Assembly: GCA_963578475.1 (NCBI GenBank)
Contig: CAUZCL010000006.1
Coordinates: 76,968-140,967, forward strand
DNA length: 64,000 nt
Direction: 5' to 3'
From: SMYC01 sp963578475
GTDB taxonomy: Bacteria > Acidobacteriota > Vicinamibacteria > Marinacidobacterales > SMYC01
The notes under the pieces were generated by a model that saw nothing but the letters and a program-made list of their open reading frames with translations, searched no databases and was not told the DNA's origin. The position numbers were made by a program, and so were the translations under genes. Position 1 is the first letter of the stretch; each line of letters opens with the position of its first letter. Below are positions 42,495 to 52,896 of the stretch, piece after piece.

Positions 42495-44006
42495 ATGAAA
42501 GCCAGAACCCGCGTGAGCGTTCTCGACGACGCGGACTGCCGCGCGCCGCTCGATTTTTTTAAGAAGCTTCGGGCGCGCTCCGGGACCGAAGGCGCCGCGC
42601 TCATGGAGAGCGCGGCCGTTGGAAGCCCGGGCGGAACGCGAAGTCTCGTCGTGCCCGAGGCCGTCCTGCGCCTCACCGTCCGTTCTGGTGAGGCACGATT
42701 CCGCCCGCTCTCGTCCCGAGCGAGACCGCTCATGTGCGAGCTCGGCGAGGTGCGGCGCCTGCCGACGGGTGCTTGCGATCCTTCGCTTCCGGATCACGAA
42801 CGGCTGAAGGCGAGCTCGGTGCTCGACGCCGTACGTGATCTCGCCGGAATCGTCGAAGACGAGGAGCCCGGAAAAGCGCTTCCGGCGGGGGTCTACGGCG
42901 CGTTCTCCTACGAGCTCGTCGATCAATGGGAGGATCTTCCCGCCCGGCCTCCCGACCCATGGGACGAGCCCGACATCGACGTCGTGCTCGCGCTCGATAC
43001 CATCCTCTATGACCACACGAGCCATGAAGTCCGCGTGGTGACGCGTTCTCTCGACGCTTCGGAGGATTCTGAGGCGGAAGCGAGGCATCGGAGTCTCGTC
43101 GAGGCTTTGCGCGGCTCATCGAGCGAAACGCGTCTACCCGCGAACGTTGTCAAGAAGAGTGCTGCTCCAGACATCAGCGAGCAAGACTTTCTCGCTTCGG
43201 TGCGAAAGTTCCTGCACCACATCAACGAAGGCGACATCTTTCAAGGCGTTTTGTCTCGGGGACTTTCGATGAAGAGCGATGCCTGCCCTCTCGATGTCTA
43301 TCGCGTTCTCAGAAAGCTCAACCCTTCGCCCTACATGTTTCACATCGATCTCGAGCATGGCATTCTCCTCGGAGCTTCCCCCGAGACGTGCGTCAAAGTC
43401 GAGGCCGGCCGTCTCGAGATCCGGCCGATTGCGGGGACGGCGCCGCGCGGCTTCCGCGAAGACGGCTCGATCGACCCAGAGCTCGATTCACGTCTTGCTG
43501 TGGGTTTGCTGCTCGACCCGAAAGAGCAAGCCGAGCATGCGATGCTCTTGGATCTCGCTCGTAACGACGTCGCCCGTGTCTGCCTTCCGGGGACGCGCCA
43601 GGTGGCGGAGCCTTTCACGATCGAAAAATACAGCCACGTGCAGCATCTCGTGAGCGGCGTGACCGGGCAGTTGCCACCCGAGCTCGATGCGCTTCATGCC
43701 TATCGCGCAGCGGCGAACATGGGCACCCTCACAGGCGCCCCCAAGCTGCGCGCGATGGAGCTCATCCGCGAAACAGAGCCCTTCGCCCGCGGCTATTACG
43801 GAGGCGCGGTCGGCTATCTGCTCCAAGACGGAAGCTTCGACAGCTGTATCGTGATCCGCTCGATGCGTTACCTAGACGGCGTCTACCACACGCGAGCCGG
43901 CGCGGGGATCGTCGCCGATAGCGAGCCCGCGCGTGAGCTCGAAGAAACGGAGCAGAAGGCGCGCGCTTGCCGGCAAGCGGTCGCGATGGCGGAGGCATTG
44001 CCATGA
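42495..44006 (+). CDS. trpE: Anthranilate synthase component I
   Basis: This 503-residue enzyme converts chorismate plus ammonia (from TrpG) to anthranilate. It has the chorismate-binding C-terminal domain (about 225-490) with NPSPYMFHIDLEHGILLGAS, then IRPIAGTAPRG, EHAMLLDLARNDVARVC and NMGTLTGAPKLRAMELI, all active-site blocks. The N-terminal domain has GAALMESAAVG, near the LLES motif that binds inhibitory Trp in many TrpE, suggesting feedback control. The ATG follows ACAGGA. The stop overlaps trpG by four bases. It is first after the attenuator and shares its promoter. Confidence 0.96.
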   Translation: MKARTRVSVLDDADCRAPLDFFKKLRARSGTEGAALMESAAVGSPGGTRSLVVPEAVLRLTVRSGEARFRPLSSRARPLMCELGEVRRLPTGACDPSLPDHERLKASSVLDAVRDLAGIVEDEEPGKALPAGVYGAFSYELVDQWEDLPARPPDPWDEPDIDVVLALDTILYDHTSHEVRVVTRSLDASEDSEAEARHRSLVEALRGSSSETRLPANVVKKSAAPDISEQDFLASVRKFLHHINEGDIFQGVLSRGLSMKSDACPLDVYRVLRKLNPSPYMFHIDLEHGILLGASPETCVKVEAGRLEIRPIAGTAPRGFREDGSIDPELDSRLAVGLLLDPKEQAEHAMLLDLARNDVARVCLPGTRQVAEPFTIEKYSHVQHLVSGVTGQLPPELDALHAYRAAANMGTLTGAPKLRAMELIRETEPFARGYYGGAVGYLLQDGSFDSCIVIRSMRYLDGVYHTRAGAGIVADSEPARELEETEQKARACRQAVAMAEALP

Positions 44007-44623
44007 GCGCCCACCATGCTGCGGAGCGCGTTCTCGTTCTCGACAACCGCGATAGCTTCGTCTTCAATCTCGTCGATGAGTTCCGCGCGCGCGGTGCGTC
44101 GGTGCGGACGCTCCGAAGCGATCTATCCCTCGACGCTTGGACGGCGGCACTAGACGCCTTCGCGCCTCACCTCGTTGTGTTGTCTCCGGGCCCGGGACGA
44201 CCTGAGGAGGTGGGTGTGATGGTCGAGTGGCTGCGTACCCTGCCGCCGGTCCCGGTGCTCGGCATCTGCCTCGGGCACCAAGCGCTCGCGCTCGCCGCGG
44301 GTGGCGAAATACGCCGAGCGCCGCGGCCAGTCCACGGCCGGAAAGACCGCGTCACCCTCCTCGAGGACGAGCCGATTTTCAAAGGGCTCGGCGAGTCGCT
44401 TCCGGCCGCCCGCTATCACAGTCTGGTGGTGAGTACCGTCCCGAAGTCCATGAAGGTCGTCGCCACCGTCGAGGATTGTGGCGAGACCTTGGTCATGGGG
44501 CTTCGACACAGAAGTCTCTGCCAACTGGGGCTTCAGTTTCATCCCGAATCCATCCTGACGCCGGGGGGGGGCACGCTCCTCTGGCGTTTTCTCGACGAAG
44601 CCAAACGTCACGGAGAGACATGA
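44003..44623 (+). CDS. trpG: Anthranilate synthase component II (glutamine amidotransferase)
   Basis: Start ATG 44003 lies in the trpE stop (ATGA overlap) and gives 206 residues. It is a class I glutamine amidotransferase that supplies ammonia to TrpE. Catalytic residues are visible: Cys in VLGICLGHQALALAAGG and the His-Glu pair in LQFHPESILTPGG. The N-terminus LVLDNRDSFVFNLVDEF is characteristic of TrpG/PabA. A longer reading from 43967 overlaps trpE and adds no homology. Its stop overlaps the trpD start, continuing translational coupling. Confidence 0.95.
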   Translation: MSAHHAAERVLVLDNRDSFVFNLVDEFRARGASVRTLRSDLSLDAWTAALDAFAPHLVVLSPGPGRPEEVGVMVEWLRTLPPVPVLGICLGHQALALAAGGEIRRAPRPVHGRKDRVTLLEDEPIFKGLGESLPAARYHSLVVSTVPKSMKVVATVEDCGETLVMGLRHRSLCQLGLQFHPESILTPGGGTLLWRFLDEAKRHGET

Positions 44624-45654
44624 TGACCCCTGAACTGATCGAAAGACTGCTCGCGGGTGAGTCCGCCGATCCGAAAGCTCTCGAGGATGCGCTCCATCGC
44701 ATCATGATGGGCGAGGTGCCGCAGCCGCAGACCGCGGGTCTGCTCGTGGCTCTCCGCGTCAAGGAGCCTGACGCCCAAACACTCGCGGCCTGCGCGCGCG
44801 CGATGCGGGCGCATCGGATCGCGGTGCAAAGCGAAGTCCAGCCGCTCGTGGATACCTGCGGTACGGGAGGCGACCGCGCGGGGAGCTTCAACATCTCCAC
44901 CGCCGCCGCGCTCGTCGTGGCAGCCGCGGGGGGCGCGGTGGCAAAGCATGGCAACCGTAGCGTCTCGTCGAAGGCGGGGAGCGCCGACGTGCTCGAAGCG
45001 TGCGGCGCGGCGTTGAGCCTCGGCCCTAAAGAGGTCGAGAAATGTCTCGATTCGACCGGCTTCGCCTTTCTGTTCGCGCCCGTATTTCATCCTGCGATGG
45101 CCAACGTGGCTCCGGTGCGCAAAGCGCTTGGCGTACGCACGCTCTTCAATCTCCTCGGACCGCTCGCGAACCCCGCGTTGGCCCAGCGTCAGTTGATGGG
45201 CGTCTACGACCCTTCGATGACTAGAGTGATGGCGGAGGCACTGCTTTTGCTCGGAACGGAAGCCTCTCTCGTGATCCATTGTGACGGCCTCGACGAGATC
45301 GGTTTGCATAGCGTGACCCAGGGACACTTCGTGAACGAGGGTAAAGTGGAGCCATTCACTTTGGACCCCACGGACCTCGATCTCGAACCCGCGTCCATCG
45401 AGTCTTTGAAAGGCGGCAACGCGGAGGAGAATGCAAGGATCCTCGAAGCGGTCTTGAATGGCGAGAAAGGTCCAAAGGCGGACGTGGTCGCGATCAACGC
45501 CGCCGCCGCGCTCCGCGTCGCGGGACTGACACGCGATCTTGCTGAAGGGTTGAAGGTCGCGCGCGAAGTGCTCGCGAATGGAAGCGCGGCCCGTGTGCTC
45601 GAGCGCTTCGTTTCAACGAGCCAACGTCTCGCGGCTCTAGAGACGAAAGCCTGA
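44620..45654 (+). CDS. trpD: Anthranilate phosphoribosyltransferase
   Basis: The start is ATGATG at 44620, overlapping the trpG stop by four bases and giving 344 residues (343 if the second ATG is used). The enzyme attaches phosphoribosyl pyrophosphate to anthranilate. The PRPP-binding motif is DTCGTGGDRAGSFNISTAAA (about residues 80-99), followed by KHGNRSVSSKAGSADVLEA and the anthranilate-binding region FNLLGPLANPALAQRQLMGV. Its stop and the trpC ATG share one base (TGATG). Length and motifs are normal. Confidence 0.96.
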   Translation: MMTPELIERLLAGESADPKALEDALHRIMMGEVPQPQTAGLLVALRVKEPDAQTLAACARAMRAHRIAVQSEVQPLVDTCGTGGDRAGSFNISTAAALVVAAAGGAVAKHGNRSVSSKAGSADVLEACGAALSLGPKEVEKCLDSTGFAFLFAPVFHPAMANVAPVRKALGVRTLFNLLGPLANPALAQRQLMGVYDPSMTRVMAEALLLLGTEASLVIHCDGLDEIGLHSVTQGHFVNEGKVEPFTLDPTDLDLEPASIESLKGGNAEENARILEAVLNGEKGPKADVVAINAAAALRVAGLTRDLAEGLKVAREVLANGSAARVLERFVSTSQRLAALETKA

Positions 45655-46418
45655 TGAGCCTCATCGACGAGCTCGTCGCCAGCGCGCGCAAGCGCGCCGA
45701 AGCGCTGCCGCCACGCGAGCATCTTCCTGAGTGGGCTGCGCGGCCCCGGCCGAGCCGTCCGTCCTTTCGAGAGGCTCTTCGCGGCAAGGCACATCTCGAC
45801 GTCATCGCGGAGTTCAAGAGAGCGAGCCCGAGTCTCGGCGCCATTGCCGAGCGCGGACTCGAAGACCAAGTGCGACGCTACGCACAGGCCGGCGCCGCGG
45901 CCATCAGCGTTCTCACGGAGCCGTCGCGCTTCAAAGGCTCCTTGTCGGATCTGGAACGCACCGTCGCGAGCGTCGAGGTGCCCGTGCTCATGAAAGATTT
46001 CGTCGTGCATCCCGCGCAAATCCGAGAGGCGGCCTTTCTCGGCGCGAGCGCCGTGCTTCTCATCGTCCGCTGTCTGTCCCGAGAGCAACTTTCTGAGCTC
46101 GCGCAAGCCGCGGACGAGCTCGGCCTCACGCCCCTCGTGGAATGTCACCACGCGCGCGAGCTCGAGCGCGCGCTCGAGATCGAAGACGCGGTCATTGGGG
46201 TCAACAATCGTGACCTCGACACACTCGCAATCGATACGAGCCTTTCGCCGCGCGAGCTCGCGGACGTCCCGCGCGAACGGGTCGTCGTCGCGGAAAGTGG
46301 TTATGAGCACGCCGAGGACGTCGCCGAGCTGCGCGGTGTCGCCGACGCGGTCCTGGTCGGCTCGGCGCTGATGAAGCTCGGCGATCCAACGCAGCGGATT
46401 CAGGAGATACGCGGGTGA
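45654..46418 (+). CDS. trpC: Indole-3-glycerol phosphate synthase
   Basis: This 254-residue (beta/alpha)8 enzyme closes the indole ring from CdRP. It has VIAEFKRASPSLGAIAE with catalytic Lys (KRASPS), VPVLMKDFVVHPAQIREAAF with the second Lys, VIGVNNRDLDTLAIDTSLS, VVVAESGYEHAEDV with Glu and Ser ligands, and VLVGSALMK binding phosphate. The N-terminal extension typical of IGPS is present. It starts inside the trpD stop, and its end overlaps trpF by four bases (GTGA). Confidence 0.96.
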   Translation: MSLIDELVASARKRAEALPPREHLPEWAARPRPSRPSFREALRGKAHLDVIAEFKRASPSLGAIAERGLEDQVRRYAQAGAAAISVLTEPSRFKGSLSDLERTVASVEVPVLMKDFVVHPAQIREAAFLGASAVLLIVRCLSREQLSELAQAADELGLTPLVECHHARELERALEIEDAVIGVNNRDLDTLAIDTSLSPRELADVPRERVVVAESGYEHAEDVAELRGVADAVLVGSALMKLGDPTQRIQEIRG

Positions 46419-47019
46419 GACCTTTCGTCAAAATCTGTGGGATAACGCGTCCCGAAGACGCGGTGCTCGCGGCCTCACTCGGGGCAACGCATATCGGTGC
46501 GGTTCGAAGTCCGACCTCGCCACGCTCGGTGAGCATCGAAAAAGCGCGCGCCATTTTCGACGCCGTGTCCGACCGTGTCGAGACGGTGTTCGTGTTTCGA
46601 GGCGTCCCCATGGAAGAGGTGCTCGAAGACGCAGCCGCGAGCGGCGTGCGCTCCGTACAGCTCTACGACGCGGCGGAAGCCAACGTGCGCGCCGCCGAAG
46701 CGGCCGGGCTCCGCGTCTATCGCGTGTTCGGGATGGAAAAAGATTCTCGGGCGTTGCCCATTCTCGACCCGCCGCCTTCAGACGCGCACCCCGCGCTGCT
46801 CGATGTCGGCGGCGGCGGTTCCGGACGTCGCTTCGATTGGGCGCTGCTCGGCGCGCAGGCGCCGGAGGCGACGTTCATCGCGGGCGGGATCCGCCCGGGC
46901 AACGTTCGCGAGCTCTTGAGCTATGAGCCTTACGGCATCGATCTGGCCAGCGGCGTCGAGAGCGCGCCGGGCGTAAAGGACGAAGCCAAGCTGCGCGCGC
47001 TCTTCGAAGAGGTGTTCTG

Positions 47020-47020
<1 letters not shown>
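46415..47020 (+). CDS. trpF: Phosphoribosylanthranilate isomerase
   Basis: Starting at GTG 46415, this 201-residue enzyme isomerises PRA to CdRP. It has the N-terminal FVKICGITRPEDAVLAASLG with catalytic Cys, the loop SPTSPRSVS and catalytic Asp in LLDVGGGGSGRRFDWALLGA. IAGGIRPGNVRELL binds phosphate, and the end is IDLASGVESAPGVKD. The fold is a normal TIM barrel. It is separate from trpC, not fused. Its stop shares bases with the trpB ATG (TGATG). Confidence 0.95.
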
Positions 47021-48218
<1,198 letters not shown>

Positions 48219-48222
<4 letters not shown>

Positions 48223-49007
48223 GCCGCGCACTCCTGAAAAAGCGTCTCGCCGAAGGCCCACAAGTGAGCCCGTTTCTTGTGCTCGGCGATCCGACACCGG
48301 AGCTTTCGGTCGAGCTCGCCAAAACTGCGGTGGCGGCGGGCGCAGGCATGATCGAGATCGGCTTTCCTTATGGCGACCCCGTCGCCGATGGCCCTGCCAT
48401 CCAAAAGGCGGACATGCGCGCCCTCGAAGCTGGCACGTCCACGTCCAAGGCCATCGGGATCCTGGCGCGCATCCACGAGGCTTGTCCCAAGACACCACTC
48501 AACTTGCTCGTCTATGGAAACCTCGTTCACGCGAGAGGCTTCGCGCGCTTTTGCCATGACGTCGTCCATGCTGGTGCCTCTTCGTTGCTCGTCCCCGATA
48601 TCTGCCTCGAGGAAAGCAAGCCTCTCACAAAGGCGTGCCGCGGCGCGCGCCTCGGCCACGTCCAGCTCGTCGGACCCTTGACGTCGCCTGAGCGGCTGAA
48701 GCGGATCGATGGCGCGGCCACGAGCTTCATCTACCTTGTCGCTCATCAGGGCATCACCGGTGTGAGGGGCGGAGACTTCGACGATGTCGAGGCTCTCGTA
48801 CACCGGACGGCGTGGCAGTTGAAAAACCCCCTTTGCGTCGGCTTCGGTCTTTCGAAGCCAGAGCAAATTCAGCGTGTGTTCAAAGCGGGCGCGGGACTCG
48901 CGGTCGTGGGGAGCTACCTTGCCGGAGTGATCGAAAAAAGCGCGCGCGGCAACCATTTACTCACAGCTTTCGACGACGCATTTCGGCCTCTCGTCGACTG
49001 GCAGTGA
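48219..49007 (+). CDS. trpA: Tryptophan synthase alpha subunit
   Basis: Start TTG 48219 overlaps the trpB stop by four bases and gives 262 residues; longer readings only overlap trpB. It cleaves indole-3-glycerol phosphate to indole. Catalytic Glu is in AGAGMIEIGFPYGDPVADGP, with Asp in DPVADGPAIQKA. Others are LLVPDICLEE, FIYLVAHQGITGVRG, and the phosphate-binding CVGFGLSKPEQIQRVFKAGA and VVGSYLAGVIEK. The TTG codon and coupling suggest that its synthesis depends on trpB translation, keeping the subunit ratio. Confidence 0.94.
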
Positions 49008-49036
49008 GATCGCGAAAAAAAAGGATAGGCCAAGAC

Positions 49037-50053
49037 ATGCTCGTCATCATGAGACAAGGAAGTACGGACCGGGAATGCGACGCCGTCAAAGAGCAGATTC
49101 AGCGTATGGGCTATACACCGCTTCCCGTACCGGGAGAAAACCGTACCGCGATTTGCGTCACGGGGAACAAAGGCCCTGTCGAGGCCGCGTTCTTGAACCA
49201 GATGCCCGGGGTGCGCGAATGTATCCCGGTGACGAAGCCTTACAAGCTCGTCAGTCGCGAGGTGCATCCCGAAGACACGACCGTTCTAGTCGGCGGCCAC
49301 AGCATCGGCGGCGCCACCACGACTTTCATCGCGGGCCCGTGTAGCGTCGAGACCGAATCGCGAACGCTCGCCGTTGCGCAAAAAGTGAAGGAAGCGGGCG
49401 CCCACATATTTCGAGCCGGCGCCTACAAACCGCGAACGAGCCCTTATTCGTTTCAGGGACTGGGTGAGGAGGGGTTGCTCACGCTGAAACGAGTGCGGGA
49501 CGAGATCGGTCTTCCTGTCGTCAGCGAAGTGACCGACACGAGCCTCGCGGAAAAAGTCGCGGAGCATGTCGACATTCTGCAAGTCGGCGCACGCAACATG
49601 CAGAACTTTGCGCTCTTGACGAAGCTTGGCGAGCTGAAGCGCCCCGTCCTCTTGAAGCGAGGGATCGCGGCGACCCTCGAGGAGTGGCTGATGGCTGCCG
49701 AATATCTCCTGGCCGCAGGGAACCCAAACGTCATCTTGTGCGAGCGCGGCGTCCGTACGTTCAACAATCACTCACGCAACACACTGGATTTGAACGTCGT
49801 GCCCCTCGCGCGAAAAATGACCCACTTGCCAGTGCTCGTGGACCCGTCGCATGGCGTCGGCATGCGCGACCGCGTCCGACCACTCGCGCGTGCGGCGCTC
49901 GCGTCAGGGGCGCACGGCTTGATGATGGAAGTGCATACGCACCCGGATACGGCCTATTCGGATGCGCACCAAACGATCCACGTCGAGACCTTCGCGGACA
50001 TCGTGGAGGATGCGTCAATCTTGAGCCAGCTCGACCCGCTTTTTCCTGAGTAG
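49037..50053 (+). CDS. aroF: 3-deoxy-7-phosphoheptulonate (DAHP) synthase, type I-beta with N-terminal regulatory domain
   Basis: ATG 49037 follows AAAGGATAGG and gives 338 residues, 29 bases after trpA. It makes DAHP from PEP and erythrose-4-phosphate, the first shikimate step. The first ~75 residues form a ferredoxin-like regulatory domain (MLVIMRQGSTDRECDAVKEQ). The catalytic barrel has TFIAGPCSVETESRTLAVAQ, FRAGAYKPRTSPYSFQGLG, LLKRGIAATLEEWLMAAEYL and VDPSHGVGMRDRVRPLARAA, all PEP/metal-site blocks. Being last in the trp operon, its level would follow tryptophan supply; it could also be feedback-inhibited through the N-terminal domain. Confidence 0.93.
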   Translation: MLVIMRQGSTDRECDAVKEQIQRMGYTPLPVPGENRTAICVTGNKGPVEAAFLNQMPGVRECIPVTKPYKLVSREVHPEDTTVLVGGHSIGGATTTFIAGPCSVETESRTLAVAQKVKEAGAHIFRAGAYKPRTSPYSFQGLGEEGLLTLKRVRDEIGLPVVSEVTDTSLAEKVAEHVDILQVGARNMQNFALLTKLGELKRPVLLKRGIAATLEEWLMAAEYLLAAGNPNVILCERGVRTFNNHSRNTLDLNVVPLARKMTHLPVLVDPSHGVGMRDRVRPLARAALASGAHGLMMEVHTHPDTAYSDAHQTIHVETFADIVEDASILSQLDPLFPE

Positions 50054-50095
50054 GCCGAGGGAGAAGCTCTCGTTCATCAATCAACCAGGGCACTG

Positions 50096-50111
50096 GGGTC
50101 CGGTCGGACCC
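50096..50111. terminator. Short hairpin between converging DAHP synthase and fabZ
   Basis: GGGTCC (50096-50101) pairs with GGACCC (50106-50111) around a four-base loop. It lies between the convergent stops at 50053 and 50151 and has no T run directly behind it on either strand, so termination here may be weak or Rho-assisted. Confidence 0.4.
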
Positions 50112-50150
50112 ATGACGCGGGATGACCTGACGACCTGATAATGAAAAAGG

Positions 50151-50573
50151 CTATTCGAGTGCGAAGCTCATGATGCCGGTCGCCGCCACGGCGTCGTCGA
50201 GATAGGCGGTCACGGAGAGGCTTCCGAAGCGCCCCCGCATTTTTTTGACTTCGGCTTTGATCTTTACTTTGGAGCCTATGGGGATGGGCGCTTCGAAGCT
50301 GCATGCCTTGATCGAGCGAAAATAGATGGTCCGGCCGCGATGTTTCTCAGGGTAGAGCACGAGGATCGCGCCGACTTGAGCCATTGCTTCAGCAAGCAAA
50401 GTCGCGGGCACGAGCTCGGTTCGCTCGAAAAAGAACTTCGAGCGGTCGGCGTGGAGCTCGCCCACGATGCGCTTTCCCGGCTCTACTTCAGTCACGGCGT
50501 CCACGAAGAGGAACGGGGCTCGATGCGGAAGGATCCCTTTTATCGCGTCGCGGTCGAGGTGCGTCGTGGTCAC
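50151..50573 (-). CDS. fabZ: 3-hydroxyacyl-[acyl-carrier-protein] dehydratase FabZ-like
   Basis: Start GTG 50573 (VTTTHLDRDAIKGILPHRAP) with an upstream GGAAA gives 140 residues, the normal FabZ length. A longer reading to 50744 extends past the divergent gene start and shows no homology. It has the hotdog fold motifs IKGILPHRAPFLFVDAV (catalytic His) and VPATLLAEAMAQVGAILVLY, where Glu is in the AEAMAQ segment. It removes water from hydroxyacyl-ACP in fatty acid synthesis. The gene stands alone on the minus strand next to an amino-acid catabolic operon, unusual for a fab gene. Confidence 0.9.
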   Translation of the reverse strand: MTTTHLDRDAIKGILPHRAPFLFVDAVTEVEPGKRIVGELHADRSKFFFERTELVPATLLAEAMAQVGAILVLYPEKHRGRTIYFRSIKACSFEAPIPIGSKVKIKAEVKKMRGRFGSLSVTAYLDDAVAATGIMSFALE

Positions 50574-50670
50574 GGTTTCAAGGTTTCCGGCCAATTTTCG
50601 AGAAGGGGAAGCACTATAGCACGGCCGGCTGCAAGCGCCTTCAACCAAGACGAACCGGTGATGTAGACTC

Positions 50671-51984
50671 TTGGCCATTGTGACGACGCTGTCAGCACCT
50701 TCGATCCAGACGAAGCTTCCCGGCCCCAAAGCCCGGGCCCTCATCGAGCGCGACCTCCGTGTCGTGTCGCAGCACTATCACCGGGACTACCCTTTGGTCG
50801 TAGAAGAAGCTTCGGGGTTGATAGTGACCGATCCGGACGGGAATCGGTTCTTGGATTTTGCAGCCGGGATTGCGGTTTGCGCGACGGGACATTGCCACCC
50901 CGACGTCGTGGCCGCTATCCGTGCTCAAGCGGGGAAGCTCCTTCACATGTGTCCGACTGATTTCTATACGGGTCCGGTCGTGGAGCTCGCCGAACGGCTC
51001 GCGGCTGTTGCTCCCGTGGGCAAGAATCCCCGGGTTTTCTTCACCAACTCGGGAGCGGAGGCGGTGGAATCCGCCATCAAGCTTGCTCGGCTCAGGACGG
51101 GACGGCAGAAGATCATCGGCTTTTTTGGAGCTTTTCATGGTCGCACGATGGGCGCCGCGACGTTGACGGCGAGCAAAGCGGTGCAGCGCCGCGGCTACGG
51201 GCCGATGCTCCCCGAGGTACATCATTCGTATTACGCGCAGTGCTATCGGTGCCCCGTGAACCGCGAGCCAGTGACCTGTGATGTGGAATGTCTCGACCAC
51301 CTCGAGACGTTGTTTCACACCGTCGCCCCGCCCGATGAGATCGCCGCTATCATCGTGGAGCCGATTCAAGGCGAAGGCGGCTACTACGTCCCGAAGAAAG
51401 AGTTCCTGACACGGCTGGCGGCCACCGCGAAAAAGCACGGTATCTTGCTCGTGGCCGACGAGGTTCAAGCAGGTATGGGGCGTTCGGGCAAGATGTTTGC
51501 CTGCGAACATTTTGGCATCGAGCCGGACATCGTTACCTTGGCGAAAGGCCTCGCTTCAGGAATGCCGCTCGCAGCCGTCATCGCGCGGGACGAAGTCATG
51601 GTGTGGAACAACGGGGGGCACGGAAGCACCTATGGCGGGAACGCAGTATCGTGCGCCGCGGCGATTGCAACGCTCGACTTGCTAGAGAAGGGTCTCATCG
51701 AGAACGCTGCCCAGGTGGGGGCGCATCTATTCTCGAAGCTCGAGAGCGTGAAGGGGCGCCACAGCCAGATCATCGGGGACGTCCGCGGTCTTGGCTTGAT
51801 GCTCGTTATCGACTTGCTCGACCCAAAGCTCGTCGACGCAGTACTCGTCGGAGCCTTCGAGCGCGGCCTGCTGCTTCTGGGATGTGGCGACAGCGCTGTG
51901 CGCTTGACCCCGCCTCTGGTGGTCACGATCGAGCAAGCGGATACCGCCATCGAGATCCTCGACGAGGTGCTCGCCGCGCTATGA
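50671..51984 (+). CDS. Class III aminotransferase (4-aminobutyrate/ornithine-type)
   Basis: This 437-residue PLP enzyme starts at TTG 50671 (GTG 50680 is an alternative). It has FFTNSGAEAVESAIKLARLR, FFGAFHGRTMGAATLTASKA, VADEVQAGMGRSGKMFACEH, and the PLP-lysine in IVTLAKGLASGMPLAAVIAR. A cysteine-rich insertion (YAQCYRCPVNREPVTCDVEC) is characteristic of the GABA/omega-amino-acid branch. It would move an amino group from an omega-amino acid to a 2-oxo acid. Its stop overlaps the CoA-transferase A start by four bases, tying it to acyl-CoA formation. Confidence 0.9.
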   Translation: MAIVTTLSAPSIQTKLPGPKARALIERDLRVVSQHYHRDYPLVVEEASGLIVTDPDGNRFLDFAAGIAVCATGHCHPDVVAAIRAQAGKLLHMCPTDFYTGPVVELAERLAAVAPVGKNPRVFFTNSGAEAVESAIKLARLRTGRQKIIGFFGAFHGRTMGAATLTASKAVQRRGYGPMLPEVHHSYYAQCYRCPVNREPVTCDVECLDHLETLFHTVAPPDEIAAIIVEPIQGEGGYYVPKKEFLTRLAATAKKHGILLVADEVQAGMGRSGKMFACEHFGIEPDIVTLAKGLASGMPLAAVIARDEVMVWNNGGHGSTYGGNAVSCAAAIATLDLLEKGLIENAAQVGAHLFSKLESVKGRHSQIIGDVRGLGLMLVIDLLDPKLVDAVLVGAFERGLLLLGCGDSAVRLTPPLVVTIEQADTAIEILDEVLAAL

Positions 51985-52895
51985 CCAAGCTTCTTTCCAT
52001 GAAAGAAGCGATCGAACGCTTCGTGCAGGACGGCGACGTCGTCGCCGCCGAAGGTTTTACCCATCTCATTCCGTTTGCGGCGGGTCACGAGATGATCCGT
52101 CAGAAGAAAAAGGACCTCGTGCTCTGCCGTCTCACGCCGGATCTCATTTACGATCAGATGGTCGCTGCCGGCCTTGCGCAGAAGCTCATCTTCGGCTGGA
52201 TCGGCAACCCAGGTGTGGGCTCGCTCCATGCCATCCGCCGCGCGGTCGAAAAAGGCCTGCCGCGTCCCGTCGAGCTCGAGGAATACTCTCACTTCGGTTT
52301 GCTTTGTCGCATCCAAGCCGCCGCCTCGGGACTTCCTTTCATGCCCCTTCGCAATTATCGCGGGACGGACTTGCCTTCAGTCAACGAGAGCTTGCGGACA
52401 GTGCAGTGCCCTTTCACCGGCGAAGAACTCGCGGCGGTTCCCGCTCTTCATCCGGATGTCGCGATCATCCACGCGCAGCGCGCCGACGCCCGTGGCAATA
52501 CACAAGTGTGGGGCTTGCTCGGTATCCAGAAAGAAGTCGCCTTCGCCGCGAAGAAAGTCGTCGTCGTCGTAGAAGAGATCGTAAATGAGGAAGTGATCCG
52601 CTCTGACCCCAATCGGACGCTCGTGCCCGGGCTCATCGTCGATGCGGTCGTCGAAGAGCCTTTCGGCGCGCATCCGAGCTACGTCCAGGGCTACTACGAC
52701 CGCGACAACGATTTTTACGTCACGTGGGACCGGGTGAGCCGCTCGGCCGAGGGTGTGAACGCCTATCTCGATGAATGGGTGTACGCTGTTTCCGGCCGGG
52801 ACGCGTACATGAAAAAGCACGGCGCCGCCCTCGCATTGCGCTTGAAGCCGGAGCCCCATCCGGCCCGGCCCGTCGATTACGGGCTCTATCGCTAA
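51981..52895 (+). CDS. CoA-transferase subunit A (glutaconate/3-oxoacid type)
   Basis: Start ATG 51981 in the aminotransferase stop gives 304 residues. This is the A subunit of a family I CoA-transferase: MKEAIERFVQDGDVVAAEGF, then LVLCRLTPDLIYDQMVAAGL, FGWIGNPGVGSLHAI, and PDVAIIHAQRADARGNTQVW. The length and the FGWIGNPGVGS motif are closer to glutaconate CoA-transferase GctA-like proteins than to the 230-residue acetate enzymes. It forms an alpha-beta complex with the next gene product, one base downstream. Substrate not known; a dicarboxylic or branched acid is likely. Confidence 0.88.
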   Translation: MTKLLSMKEAIERFVQDGDVVAAEGFTHLIPFAAGHEMIRQKKKDLVLCRLTPDLIYDQMVAAGLAQKLIFGWIGNPGVGSLHAIRRAVEKGLPRPVELEEYSHFGLLCRIQAAASGLPFMPLRNYRGTDLPSVNESLRTVQCPFTGEELAAVPALHPDVAIIHAQRADARGNTQVWGLLGIQKEVAFAAKKVVVVVEEIVNEEVIRSDPNRTLVPGLIVDAVVEEPFGAHPSYVQGYYDRDNDFYVTWDRVSRSAEGVNAYLDEWVYAVSGRDAYMKKHGAALALRLKPEPHPARPVDYGLYR

Positions 52896-52896
52896 C